Shown piece by piece: positions 8,434 through 17,393 of a DNA stretch of 64,000 nucleotides; position 1 is the stretch's first letter, and each line of letters opens with the position of its first letter. The notes below the pieces were generated by a model. That model worked only from the letters and a program-made list of their open reading frames with translations. It had not been told where the DNA came from and made no database searches. Origin of the DNA: Bremerella sp. TYQ1 (GTDB taxonomy: Bacteria > Planctomycetota > Planctomycetia > Pirellulales > Pirellulaceae); contig NZ_CP083740.1 of the NCBI RefSeq assembly GCF_020150455.1, forward strand, positions 3,720,001 through 3,784,000, read 5' to 3'. The position numbers and the translations under genes are program-made.

Positions 8434-9585
8434 ATGATGAAACGCTGCTTAGCCCCTGCCGCATTATGCCTTGCGGCGATTGTATTGAGTGCTTCTGGCC
8501 TGAACGCCGCGGAGCCTGCAGCAAAAGGAAGTGACACCCCCATGAATGTGACCGCAAGCGAATTCGGCAAAATGCCGGACGGAACCGTGATTGCCAAGTA
8601 TACGGTCGATAATGGCAACGGCATCGTGATGGAGCTGATTAACTACGGCGCCATCATGACCAGTCTTTCCGCGCCTGACAAAAATGGTGAGTCGGCCAAT
8701 ATCAACGTCGGCTTCGACAACCTGGAAAGCTACCTCGGCGGAACGCCTTACTTCGGGGCAACCGTCGGCCGCTATGCCAATCGTGTCGCCAAAGGCAAAT
8801 TCACGCTGGATGGCAAAGAGTACACCCTGGCCACCAACAACGGACCGAACTCGCTGCATGGCGGCGAAAAAGGGTTCGACAAAGTGATCTGGGCTGCCAA
8901 GAAGATCGAAACCGAAGACGCCGTCGGCGTTCAGTTCGATTACACCAGCAAGGATGGCGAAGAAGGCTACCCTGGCAATCTTAAAGTCACCGTCAAATAT
9001 ACCCTGACGCCCGACAACCAGTTGGTGATGGACTACACGGCGACCACCGACGCCCCAACCGTCTTGAACCTGACCAATCACAACTACTGGAACCTGGCTG
9101 GTGCGAAGAGCGGCAAGAACTACAAGCACTCGCTCAAGCTTGAAGCGGACAAGTACCTGCCGGTCGACGAGACGCTGATCCCAACCGGCGAGTTGGAATC
9201 GGTCAAAGGCACTCCTATGGATTTCACCTCGTTCAAGACGATCGGCGAAGATATCCAGAAGACCGGCGGCGATCCTGTCGGCTACGACCACTGCTACGTC
9301 CTGAGCGACGACACCGACAACCTGGCCCTTGCAGCGACCGTCAAAGAACCTACCTCTGGTCGCGTGATGGAAGTTTGGACCACGCAGCCAGGCATTCAGT
9401 TCTATAGCGGTAACTTCCTGGACGGCACCGCAGGAAACGCCGGCTTGAATCAGCACGAAGCGTTCTGCCTTGAAACGCAGCACTTCCCCGACACGCCGAA
9501 CCAGCCCAACTTCCCATCGGCAACGCTCAAGCCAGGCGAAACGTTCCACGAAACGACCGTGCATAAGTTCTCCGTCGAAAAGTAA
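8434..9585 (+). CDS. galM: secreted aldose 1-epimerase (mutarotase)
   Basis: A 383-residue galactose mutarotase-family enzyme that interconverts the alpha and beta anomers of aldoses. The start at ATG 8434 is chosen because GGAG (8425-8428) lies 5 bases before it. A signal peptide follows (MMKRCLAPAALCLAAIVLSA), so the enzyme is periplasmic or secreted, unlike the cytosolic E. coli form. Family motifs are present: YGAIMTSLSAPDK, VGRYANRV, the histidine-bearing TNHNYWNLAG and the catalytic Glu in CLETQHFPDTPNQPNFP. It is monocistronic and ends at a good terminator. It probably assists breakdown of extracellular polysaccharides. Confidence 0.93.
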   Translation: MMKRCLAPAALCLAAIVLSASGLNAAEPAAKGSDTPMNVTASEFGKMPDGTVIAKYTVDNGNGIVMELINYGAIMTSLSAPDKNGESANINVGFDNLESYLGGTPYFGATVGRYANRVAKGKFTLDGKEYTLATNNGPNSLHGGEKGFDKVIWAAKKIETEDAVGVQFDYTSKDGEEGYPGNLKVTVKYTLTPDNQLVMDYTATTDAPTVLNLTNHNYWNLAGAKSGKNYKHSLKLEADKYLPVDETLIPTGELESVKGTPMDFTSFKTIGEDIQKTGGDPVGYDHCYVLSDDTDNLALAATVKEPTSGRVMEVWTTQPGIQFYSGNFLDGTAGNAGLNQHEAFCLETQHFPDTPNQPNFPSATLKPGETFHETTVHKFSVEK

Positions 9586-9616
9586 ATCATTCGACAGACC
9601 ATGCCACTGAACAAGA

Positions 9617-9646
9617 AAGCGACTTCCCCCGGGGAGTCGCTTTTTT
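9617..9646 (+). terminator. rho-independent terminator after the epimerase gene
   Basis: AAGCGACT (9617-9624) pairs with AGTCGCTT (9635-9642) and is followed by a run of T to 9646. It lies 31 bases past the epimerase stop. Confidence 0.88.
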
Positions 9647-9803
9647 CGTGCCGACATCGAACATTCCGCACGTAACGGCAACCACAGCACGAAATCGGCA
9701 TCGTTTGCCGACGCTATTTTTTTTCGTCATGCTGGTCCTTTCGCTTTCGCTTGCCATTACGATAGGGGCAACTGCCACTTGCCTGACTTGACGCACGAAG
9801 CCC

Positions 9804-12242
9804 ATGACTCAGCCAGATCCCGAAGTTGTTCAGAAGATCGCCGCGGAAGCACGACGACGCCAGGGAGCGGCTCGCGAAGCATTTCTCGAAGATACCTGCG
9901 GCACTGATATCGCATTGCGGGAACTTGTCGAACAGCGGCTCCAACCGCAGCGTCTCGGCACGCTGGTCCCGCAGCAGCTGGACGTCACCGCGACGCATAT
10001 CCCCGATGCCCCCTCTCAACATTCGCTGCATCCCAAGCAAGCAACGACCCGGTTCATTCCCGGAACCAACATGCTGGTGCGTGTCTGGGCCTCGAAGCTT
10101 TACCGCACCGTGGCGATTGTCTCGCTGGTCGTGCTGATCATTTTGCTCGGCATCGGCTCACGTTACCTGGTATGGAACGAGCTACGCAAAATCCGCGAAC
10201 AGGAATTCACGGCGCTGCTTGCCGCCGACGTGCAAGCGCTCACCATGTGGATCGAGACCCGAAAAGATCACTTGCAAGTGGTCGCTACCGATCCTGAAAT
10301 CCGCGATGCCATTTTCAGCATGGCTGAGAAACAGGCCAAACTTGGCAAAGACTACTCCCACGAAAGCATTCAGGAAGAGCTGCAAGTTTTCCGCGATCGC
10401 CTGCCAGAGTTCAACCGCGACAAGGAAGATGCCCAACGGTTTGTCGACTCGAACGACCCTCTTAGACAGAACGAAACGTTAGGCTCCTCAGGTTCGGTTC
10501 CCAAGATCATCGATGACGAAGGGGTCTACTTCGTCGCCTCGCCAACCGGAGTAATCCTCGCGGCGACCGAAGAATCGATCATCGGCACCCAACTGCCCGG
10601 CAATCGCCATGCGCGAGTCATCTCCGATACGGTTATGGGCCGCACCGGTTTCATTCCTCCGATGCGTCCCCAGCAGGAAAGCGAACTCGACGAAACCAAC
10701 CCAGACTTAACGCTGACATGGGTTTACACGCCGATCAAAGACCAAGGGCCACTTCCGTCGGCCGTGCTCAGTTTGGGCTATTTCTCGGTCGGCAATTTTA
10801 CCCGTTCGCTTACCAGTGCCCGAACTGGGGCGACCGGCGAAGCATACGCCTTCGATGAAAATGGTCGCATGCTGACCGAAAGCCGTTTCACCGAAGATTT
10901 GTGGCGCCACGGAATTCTGCCGGAAGGAACCCCTTCCCGCGCCAACCTGGTCATTCAGCCACCTCACGCGCGGCATCATCCGCCAGGCAGGGCCGACTCG
11001 CGTTTCACGCAACTTGTCGAAGAAGCAATCAACTCGCGCGGTACCGGCAACAGCTCTGGGCTAATCATGGACCCTTACGGCAACTACCTTGGCCGTAACA
11101 CCATCGGAGCCTGGCAGTGGCTCGACGATTACAACTTCGGCGTCGCTTACGAAACACAGACGCATGAAGCATTTCGTCCTTATACCTACATTTCCATTGC
11201 CCAGATTTCCTTGCTGGTATTGGTCGCCGGTTTCGCAGGGCTCGCCTATTACGCGGCGAACTCCTTGGTCCAGATGAGACGCACCATCGGCGAGCATACC
11301 GTTGTCGGTGCCTACGAACTGCTTCGCAAAGTGGGCGAAGGAGGCATGGGTCAGGTCTATCTTGCCAAGCACCAGATGCTGAAACGCCCCACCGCCGTGA
11401 AGCTGCTTCGCCCAGAGCAAACCGATCCGCAGCTGCTCATACGATTCGAGCGTGAGGTGCAGCTTTCCAGTCGTTTGAAACACCCGAATACGGTCGAGAT
11501 TTACGACTACGGAAAGACCCCGAACGACGTTTTCTATTATGCGATGGAATACTTGGACGGCATCACGCTGGAGGTGCTCGTTCGGCAATATGGCTGGCAA
11601 TCGGTGGCCAGGGTTCTGTGGGTCATGCGGCAAGTGGCTGCGTCGCTGCGAGAAGCTCACGATAGCGGACTCATTCACCGCGACATCAAACCGTTGAATA
11701 TCATGCTTTGCCGCGTCGGGGGCGAGTTCGACGTTGCGAAGGTGCTCGACTTTGGTCTCGTCAAGAATCTATCCGCCGATGCCGGCACAACGCTGGTCAC
11801 CAACACCACGGAGATTAGCGGCACGCCGATGTACATTCCTCCGGAGCGTGTCAAAAACCCGACCCAAGCCGATCCCCGGGTTGATATCTATGCTCTCGGA
11901 GCGACCGCCTATTTCATGCTGACAGGGCAAACGATCTACAACGCGGCCAGTGCCGTCGATGTGCTTGTTCAGATCGTGACCAAGCCGATTCCTTCCATCA
12001 AAGAAGCCTCGGATCGAATCGTTCCTGATGCCCTGCAAGACTTGATTTCGCGCTGCCTGGCGAAAGACCCGAAGGACCGACCCCAGTCCGCCGAGGAAGT
12101 GATCCAGGAAGTCGAGAAGATGATCGAGGACTTCCCCTGGACACAACAAGACGCCAAGAATTGGTGGGATCAACATATCCCCGCCGACGAGCTGATTGAA
12201 ATGGTCATCCACGAAGACGACCGCAACAAGCCCGCACACTAG
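9804..12242 (+). CDS. transmembrane sensor Ser/Thr protein kinase
   Basis: An 812-residue kinase. A short cytoplasmic N-terminal segment (about 1-90) is typical of planctomycete kinases (QGAAREAFLEDTCGTD). Membrane helix 1 is at about 102-125. An extracytoplasmic sensor region of about 340 residues follows, with the look of a double Cache domain (GEAYAFDENGRMLTESRF). Helix 2 is at about 464-485. The kinase domain then runs from about 500: glycine loop KVGEGGMGQVYLAK, Lys in TAVKLL, catalytic loop HRDIKPLNIML, DFGLVK. All catalytic residues look intact. The sensor is in front of the kinase, the reverse of the common PknB layout. The ligand cannot be told. It is monocistronic. Confidence 0.9.
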   Translation: MTQPDPEVVQKIAAEARRRQGAAREAFLEDTCGTDIALRELVEQRLQPQRLGTLVPQQLDVTATHIPDAPSQHSLHPKQATTRFIPGTNMLVRVWASKLYRTVAIVSLVVLIILLGIGSRYLVWNELRKIREQEFTALLAADVQALTMWIETRKDHLQVVATDPEIRDAIFSMAEKQAKLGKDYSHESIQEELQVFRDRLPEFNRDKEDAQRFVDSNDPLRQNETLGSSGSVPKIIDDEGVYFVASPTGVILAATEESIIGTQLPGNRHARVISDTVMGRTGFIPPMRPQQESELDETNPDLTLTWVYTPIKDQGPLPSAVLSLGYFSVGNFTRSLTSARTGATGEAYAFDENGRMLTESRFTEDLWRHGILPEGTPSRANLVIQPPHARHHPPGRADSRFTQLVEEAINSRGTGNSSGLIMDPYGNYLGRNTIGAWQWLDDYNFGVAYETQTHEAFRPYTYISIAQISLLVLVAGFAGLAYYAANSLVQMRRTIGEHTVVGAYELLRKVGEGGMGQVYLAKHQMLKRPTAVKLLRPEQTDPQLLIRFEREVQLSSRLKHPNTVEIYDYGKTPNDVFYYAMEYLDGITLEVLVRQYGWQSVARVLWVMRQVAASLREAHDSGLIHRDIKPLNIMLCRVGGEFDVAKVLDFGLVKNLSADAGTTLVTNTTEISGTPMYIPPERVKNPTQADPRVDIYALGATAYFMLTGQTIYNAASAVDVLVQIVTKPIPSIKEASDRIVPDALQDLISRCLAKDPKDRPQSAEEVIQEVEKMIEDFPWTQQDAKNWWDQHIPADELIEMVIHEDDRNKPAH

Positions 12243-12307
12243 AAGCCGACAGCTGACTCACCCGGTGCCATACTCACGTCTTCGTGGGCATGGCAACAAA
12301 ACTCTTG

Positions 12308-12384
12308 TCCCGTCTCCCTTCCCAAGGGAGAGGGCTAGGGTGTGGGTTCAAAATCAAATAGACGCTTCACCCCACCAATCCCCT
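12308..12384. repeat. intergenic palindromic repeat
   Basis: TCTCCCTT (12313-12320) and AAGGGAGA (12324-12331) form a perfect 8-bp hairpin with a 3-base loop. GGGCTAGGGTGTGGG follows, then C-rich sequence (CACCCCACCAATCCCC). This resembles the CTCCCTT/AAGGGAG repeats found between genes in many bacterial genomes. It sits between the convergent kinase and sufE genes and may also stop transcription, though no T run follows. Confidence 0.5.
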
Positions 12385-12390
12385 CGCCTG

Positions 12391-12822
12391 CTAACGAACG
12401 CTCACAGCAATCTCGTGGATCTTGCGAACCATCGAATGCAAACCGTTCGAGCGAGCCGGAACCAGGTGATTCTCGAGCTTCAACTTATCGAACAGCCCTC
12501 GCAGATCGAAGTCGAGAATCTCTTGCGGGCTCTTTCCCGAAAGCAGCATCACTAAGATACCGACTAGCCCTTTGACGATGTGGGCGTCGCTGTCGGCCTG
12601 AAAGACGATCTTCTTGGCCGAACCTTCTTCCACCACTTCCGGCACGAGCCAAACCTGACTTTGGCAGCCCTGCACTTTGAATTCCTCGCGATGCAGTTCT
12701 TCCGGCATGTCGGGAAGCTCACGCCCCAGTTCGATGATCAACTTGAGCCGTTCTTCTTTGGTTTCCGCGAACTCGAAGTCATCGATCAGTTCTTCCGCAG
12801 TTAATGCTGGCGGTTCGTTCAA
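12391..12822 (-). CDS. sufE: SufE-family sulfur acceptor protein
   Basis: A 143-residue SufE. It takes persulfide sulfur from the cysteine desulfurase SufS and stimulates it for Fe-S cluster assembly in the cytosol. The acceptor cysteine is C53 in the conserved VQGCQSQVW. Other family signatures are the opening helix ELIDDFEFAETKEERLKLII, the patch ADSDAHIVKGLVGILV and the C-terminal SNGLHSMVRKI. Length is as expected. It is not next to other suf genes, so the desulfurase must be elsewhere. It reads leftward, after the thioredoxin-fold gene and 92 bases from it. Confidence 0.95.
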   Translation of the reverse strand: MNEPPALTAEELIDDFEFAETKEERLKLIIELGRELPDMPEELHREEFKVQGCQSQVWLVPEVVEEGSAKKIVFQADSDAHIVKGLVGILVMLLSGKSPQEILDFDLRGLFDKLKLENHLVPARSNGLHSMVRKIHEIAVSVR

Positions 12823-12914
12823 CGTTTGCCTTTCTTACTGAAGTTCTTCCCGAAGGAGGGACCGCAAAAGCCTGAGCTCCGTCAACCGCTCAGGCTGCTC
12901 CTTGCCAATCTATT

Positions 12915-13496
12915 CTAGTCGCCATGCTTTTCGCGGAGGCGGGTCGACGTGCGACAAATCCACTGATTTCGCTCGAACTGGTCGATCCATTCCGCCAACA
13001 CGCTGCTGGTCAGCGGATCCATTTGCCCCTCGGTCCCCAAAGCGATACCAGTGCTGCACGCAGCGCCTGTCAGGTTTTCGACCATCTGACGATACTTGGC
13101 CAAAGTCCGGTCGCCGTACATGCCGGTAACTTGATCGTCTTCGTTCAGGAACACAACTACAGGAACACGATTGCCCCCACACACTTTGATCGCTTCTTTC
13201 AGCTCGTCCGATGCGTCGTCACGATCGACAAAGCGAATCTCGATGTTCTCGGAAGCTTCTTCGATCAACTGAAACATGGGGCACTGATCGACGCAGTCGC
13301 CGCACCATGCTCCGGCCAGACAAAGAACATGCATCTTGCGGGTAAAACTACCCAGCAGCGATTTTTGAGCATCGCTTAGAGAAAGCGTGCTTCGCTTCGC
13401 AGCCCAGCGCTGTTGCTGGTTCTCGTTACCGTACTTGGCGAGGAAGTCTTCGTAAGAAAGAGCACCGGAATAGAGGGTGGACCAATCGAGTGACAT
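12915..13496 (-). CDS. thioredoxin-fold protein with WCGDC motif
   Basis: A 193-residue cytosolic protein with no signal peptide. The central thioredoxin fold has the redox motif AWCGDC (C65 and C68) and a cis-Pro in NRVPVVVFLNED. Beta strands MHVLCLAG and IEIRFVDRDD are visible. The WCGDC type is typical of the TrxA-like thioredoxin_9 family of unknown substrate. The N-terminal 50 residues and the C-terminal 60 are helical additions. It could be a disulfide reductase of cytoplasmic proteins. It may be transcribed together with sufE downstream. Confidence 0.85.
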   Translation of the reverse strand: MSLDWSTLYSGALSYEDFLAKYGNENQQQRWAAKRSTLSLSDAQKSLLGSFTRKMHVLCLAGAWCGDCVDQCPMFQLIEEASENIEIRFVDRDDASDELKEAIKVCGGNRVPVVVFLNEDDQVTGMYGDRTLAKYRQMVENLTGAACSTGIALGTEGQMDPLTSSVLAEWIDQFERNQWICRTSTRLREKHGD

Positions 13497-13919
13497 AGTT
13501 TGCCTGAAGTATGCGGAAAGTGTTGCAAAAGTTTGCGCGTAGTTTGCCGAAAACCGGAAGGACTATTTGGGATCAGTACCCCAAAAATCAGGTGGTCTAC
13601 GCTCTTATCGCCCATGTTACATGACAATCAGCCGGTAGAACCACGGTTACCCGCAGTCTCGACATCGCGTCGATGCCTTATGAGGCAGCAGCTGCGTGCA
13701 TTTTAGGCACTTCTTCGCTGGCAGATTAGGGGCGGTCAAAAAAACTACAGGCACTTTCCTGCCCGAAAACCGGGAAATGAGCCGTTTTTGTCGCGTTTTC
13801 TTCGCCCGCAGCAGAATTGGCACACCGAATGCATCTAATGTAGGGCGAAAGCGAATCGCAAGCAGATTCGGAACCGGTCGCGAAGGATCGTGTACCTCGG
13901 AACTCTGCTCTGCGGTAAA
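13497..13919. other. intergenic stretch, no gene seen
   Basis: Open frames here overlap on both strands and show no protein-like pattern. It must hold the promoter of the leftward thioredoxin-fold gene and, if the RNA candidate at 13920 is real, its promoter. TTGGCA near 13815 is a possible -35 element, but the matching -10 is poor. Confidence 0.4.
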
Positions 13920-14143
13920 GCATAAGCTGCTTGCCCCGCACTTCTGTGATAAGGAGTGTCATCAGGGGTGGGGACAAGCTCGATCGATTCGCTTTCCAAC
14001 CGAACAAGCAACGCAGATCAAATCCAAGTGATCTGACCCGAACAGTGTGGAAGCATGATGGGGTGTTGTTCGCGTGCAGTGGGGCTGCCGCGAACGGTAG
14101 TCGAGGTTGAGGAGGTTTTGCCTCCTTAACCTCGGCTATTTTT
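13920..14143 (+). ncRNA. candidate small structured RNA
   Basis: Four hairpins follow one another with no gene between them. CTTGCCCC (13930-13937) closes with GGGGACAAG (one bulge, ending near 13978). CAGATCA (14014-14020) pairs with TGATCTG (14029-14035). GTTCGCG plus GCAG (14068-14079) pairs with CTGC plus CGCGAAC (14085-14095). The last is a strong intrinsic terminator at 14102-14143. The terminator only works rightward and no gene precedes it in that direction, so a separate transcript is the simplest explanation. The 5' end is unknown and I recognise no family. A conserved 6S or SRP signature was not found. Confidence 0.45.
14102..14143 (+). terminator. strong intrinsic terminator with no gene before it
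   Basis: A 14-bp stem (14102-14115 with 14121-14134, one G-T pair) has the loop TTTTG, and a T run (14139-14143) follows. On the other strand it lacks the T run, so it acts rightward. It separates the RNA candidate from the P-II promoter. Confidence 0.85.
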
Positions 14144-14323
14144 ATGCGCGAAAGCGTATTCTGCAAAACTTTTTCCTGTCACCATCTTAGGCAGGTGCCC
14201 CTCTTACTGCTGATTTGTCTTGCAGATGGGGGTCTACACGGCGAAAATGCGGAAAACTTTAATTGACGTAAGCAATTGCTATACTGCCAGTTACAAGAAG
14301 TCGCAGCATCCTGTCGGTTCAAT

Positions 14324-14339
14324 TGGCATAACGGTTGCA
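14324..14339 (+). promoter_or_regulatory. sigma-54 (-24/-12) promoter of the P-II gene
   Basis: TGGCATAACGGTTGCA matches the sigma-54 consensus TGGCACG-N4-TTGCA. The GG and GC are separated by exactly 10 bases. It lies about 147 bases upstream of the P-II start codon, with transcription expected near 14351. P-II genes are often sigma-54 dependent, so the position supports the call. Confidence 0.8.
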
Positions 14340-14455
14340 AACAAGCGGGGCGAAGGACAAATTAGGTCGCCCGCTCATCATGCACTTGCTCTCCGCCTTG
14401 TTGGGTGCATGGCTCCGCTTTGAAACGAGCACCACGTCCAGACCTGTCCAAATAA

Positions 14456-14824
<369 letters not shown>

Positions 14825-14903
14825 GATCGACTTTGCGGCAATGCCGCGATGTGCCTGATCGCCCCCGCGCACCGGCCATCAGGCACCACCTAAGAAATAC
14901 TCG

Positions 14904-14937
14904 AAAAGCCGACTCCTATCTTGGAGCGGCTTTTTTT
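14904..14937 (+). terminator. rho-independent terminator after the P-II gene
   Basis: AAAGCCG and CTCC pair with GGAG and CGGCTTT around one bulged A and a 6-base loop, with a T run at 14931-14937. A second hairpin (GTGCCTGAT with ATCAGGCAC) lies just upstream. Confidence 0.9.
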
Positions 14938-14972
14938 ACGCTTGCAGCGAAAGCAAAGTTCATCGACAGGCT

Positions 14973-15362
14973 TTAGTAATGATCGACCGTCGAACGGCTC
15001 GATCGGCGGCGCGTCGAATACAGCCGCATTCTGCGTGGAGCTGGCTGACTTTCGTCGATGACATGCCCCGAAAGTAATCGGTAGAAAAACAGAATCAAAA
15101 AAGCCCCGCCGGTCGCAACGACAAACCCAATCGGACTTAACGGCGAGACTTTGTAGCCTTCAAAGAACAGCGACAGCATTCCACAGCCGATCACCGATCC
15201 GCCAATTCCCATGGCCAATGTAGCAATCGGTCCGCCAGGATCTCGACCTGGCATAATCGCTTTGGCAAACAGCCCGGTGAGCGTGCCGAAACCTACCCAA
15301 GTCAAAAACAAATTGGCCCACGCTTCAAACTGTTCCGATACCTGTAGCGCCTCGTCACCCAT
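14973..15362 (-). CDS. GlsB/YeaQ-like small membrane protein
   Basis: A 129-residue integral membrane protein with three hydrophobic helices: LFLTWVGFGTLTGLFAKAIM, IATLAMGIGGSVIGCGMLSLFF and IGFVVATGGAFLILFFYRLL. The Gly-rich pattern, with PGRDPGGPIATLAMGIGGSVIG, fits the GlsB/YeaQ/YmgE (transglycosylase-associated) family of stress-related membrane proteins of unknown mechanism. A basic tail (RRMRLYSTRRRSSRS) follows. It is convergent with the P-II gene and alone. Confidence 0.75.
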   Translation of the reverse strand: MGDEALQVSEQFEAWANLFLTWVGFGTLTGLFAKAIMPGRDPGGPIATLAMGIGGSVIGCGMLSLFFEGYKVSPLSPIGFVVATGGAFLILFFYRLLSGHVIDESQPAPRRMRLYSTRRRSSRSTVDHY

Positions 15363-15649
15363 AACCGCCTACCTTAACTGTGCTAGCAAACCGGGATGAA
15401 TTCCCTGCGAAAAGCCGACATTAAATTAGGTGTCGTCAGCTGACGCTCAAAAATTTGCCGATTGTGTGAATCGTTCCGGAAAACGTTCGTTGGATCGTGT
15501 CCCAGTTCGTGGCAAAAACTTCTCGGAAGTTATAATGAAGCGGATGTGTGCGACGGGAAGTTCGTTTCTCAGCTACGCACCGTTGGCGGAATCCCCGGAT
15601 GGATCCGCTCTATTCTTGCGATTGCTTGATATCTTCGCGGAGGTGTCTT

Positions 15650-16258
15650 ATGCGAACCCTTATCCCCATGTTCGCGTTGTCGGTCTGTTCAACGCTCGCC
15701 CTCGGATGTGCGAAATTTGAAGCCCCCGAGTTTTCTGCCGATTCCGATAGCTCGCTGGCGTCCGACGCGCGTCCTCATCAGTTGGTTTCGTTGCAAATCG
15801 GCCAACAACCGGGGGCGTTTCAGGTAGAAGACGTCACGGGGCCTGCCGCTGGTGAAATCCTTTGCTATCGCTGCAAGTACAGCGGCAAACCGACCGTGGT
15901 GATCTTTGCCCGCGAAGTGAATGATTCCGTGACGAGTCTTGTTCAGCAGTTCGATCAGAAAGTGGCCGAACATAGCGACAAAAAGCTCTCCGCTTTCATG
16001 GTCGTTGTTGGGAAAGATACCGAGAAGGTGAAGCCAGAACTACAACGTGTTCAAGTGGCTCAACATATTGAGAACACGCCGATGACCGTCTTCGATGGCG
16101 AGTCAGGACCTGCCGGCTACGGATTATCCCCCCAAGCAAGAATTCAAGTCATGATGTGGAACGACGATGGCTTGAAAGTAAATCGCACGCTGGCACCTCA
16201 CCTTTCCAAAGAGGAGATCTCGGAGATCGTTCGTCAAACCACCGAAATCTTGAACTAG
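15650..16258 (+). CDS. lipoprotein with probable thioredoxin-like fold
   Basis: A 202-residue protein. The start at 15650 has GGAGG 7 bases upstream and gives a lipoprotein signal (MRTLIPMFALSVCSTLALGC) with the lipidated Cys at about residue 20. The mature part has a CxxC (CYRC) before a strand-helix-strand region (KPTVVIFAREV, then LSAFMVVVGKD) and a TPMTVFDG segment in the cis-Pro position. This is the layout of a thioredoxin-fold protein, though the CxxC lies before the first strand rather than after it, so redox activity is uncertain. It stands alone upstream of ada. Confidence 0.65.
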   Translation: MRTLIPMFALSVCSTLALGCAKFEAPEFSADSDSSLASDARPHQLVSLQIGQQPGAFQVEDVTGPAAGEILCYRCKYSGKPTVVIFAREVNDSVTSLVQQFDQKVAEHSDKKLSAFMVVVGKDTEKVKPELQRVQVAQHIENTPMTVFDGESGPAGYGLSPQARIQVMMWNDDGLKVNRTLAPHLSKEEISEIVRQTTEILN

Positions 16259-16325
16259 CAGCTTTCCGAATTGCTTGTTCCTTTTTCGGTCGCCAGGTCG
16301 GGCCGAGTGCTCCTATAGTGATGGC

Positions 16326-17393
16326 ATGAACGCTACCATTTCACTCCCCGACCCGCACGTCATGTATCAGGCCATCGTCGACCGCAACGTCGAAATGGAG
16401 GGCCTCTTCGTTTTCGCGGTAAAGACAACCGGCATATTTTGTCGGCCCGGTTGTAAGGCGAAAACTCCCAAACGAGAGAACGTCGAATTCTTTGCCAACG
16501 CCCAAGAAGCGATTGCCGCAGGGTATCGCCCTTGCAAACGCTGCCGCCCAACGGAATTTGCCGGGAGCGTCCCCGATTGGCTCGAGCAGTTAACCGAAGC
16601 ACTGGAACAAGATCCCACACGCCGCTGGACGAATGCCGATCTGGAAGCGATGGGCCTATCTCCGATCCGTGTTCGCAGGTGGTTCCAACAGCATCATCGG
16701 ATGACATTCCACGCTTACCTGCGGACGCGCCGGATTGGCTTGGCCGTCGATATGCTGCAAACGGGATTGGATGTCACGTCCACGGCACTCGATAGCGGAT
16801 TCGAGTCGTTAAGTGGCTTCCGCGATAGCCTGCGGAAATGGACCGGGCAAACGCCAACCGATGCCAAGTCAGGCGAACCGATTCTTGTCGATCGCATTCT
16901 TACTCCGCTCGGTCCCATGCTTGCCGCAGGGAACGACGCTGGACTTTGCCTGTTAGAATTTGCCGACCGCAAGATGCTGCCGAAACAGTTCGAGCGGATT
17001 GGCAAGCTTTATCGCCAACCCATCTTGCCGGGCAGCCATGCGGTGCTCGCACAAACGGCCAATCAAGTGGCTGAGTACTTTGATGGAACACGAACATCCT
17101 TCGACTTGCCACTACGAATGGACGGAACGCATTTTCAGGAATCGGTCTGGCAGCAGCTGCGGAAGATCCCGTTTGCCGTAACGTGTTCGTACAGTAAACT
17201 TGCCGAAATGCTGGGGCGACCGACCGCTTCGCGTGCCGTGGGACGTACCAACGGTGATAACCGATTCGCGATCGTTATTCCATGTCATCGTGTCGTCCGA
17301 AGCGATGGTCACTTGTGCGGGTATGCCGGCGGACTTTGGCGAAAGAAGTGGCTCCTGGAGCACGAACGAAAGGTACTAAGTTCCCGCCGATGA
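16326..17393 (+). CDS. ada: Ada DNA alkylation repair protein/regulator
   Basis: A 355-residue bifunctional Ada. The N-terminal zinc domain has four cysteines (FCRPGC and CKRC), one of which takes methyl groups from DNA phosphotriesters. An AraC-type HTH follows at about 105-190. The C-terminal O6-methylguanine-DNA methyltransferase has the active cysteine in IPCHRVVRSDG. Start 16326 is chosen to begin the domain correctly; the upstream 17 codons look non-coding. It repairs alkylated DNA and activates its own regulon when methylated. The downstream gene overlaps its stop codon by ATGA. Confidence 0.95.
   Translation: MNATISLPDPHVMYQAIVDRNVEMEGLFVFAVKTTGIFCRPGCKAKTPKRENVEFFANAQEAIAAGYRPCKRCRPTEFAGSVPDWLEQLTEALEQDPTRRWTNADLEAMGLSPIRVRRWFQQHHRMTFHAYLRTRRIGLAVDMLQTGLDVTSTALDSGFESLSGFRDSLRKWTGQTPTDAKSGEPILVDRILTPLGPMLAAGNDAGLCLLEFADRKMLPKQFERIGKLYRQPILPGSHAVLAQTANQVAEYFDGTRTSFDLPLRMDGTHFQESVWQQLRKIPFAVTCSYSKLAEMLGRPTASRAVGRTNGDNRFAIVIPCHRVVRSDGHLCGYAGGLWRKKWLLEHERKVLSSRR

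Noticed and set aside
8464..9690. Leftward frame of 408 codons opposite the epimerase gene
   Set aside because: It is a mirror of the epimerase coding sequence, caused by strong codon bias; the family is unambiguous on the plus strand.
13920..14143. 6S RNA or SRP RNA
   Set aside because: There is no long paired rod with a central bubble and no GGTCAGG/GGAAGGAAGCAGC signature; only consecutive short hairpins are seen.
13696..14166. Overlapping frames on both strands between the thioredoxin-fold and P-II genes
   Set aside because: Both are low-complexity with no start signal, and the stems of the RNA candidate lie inside them.
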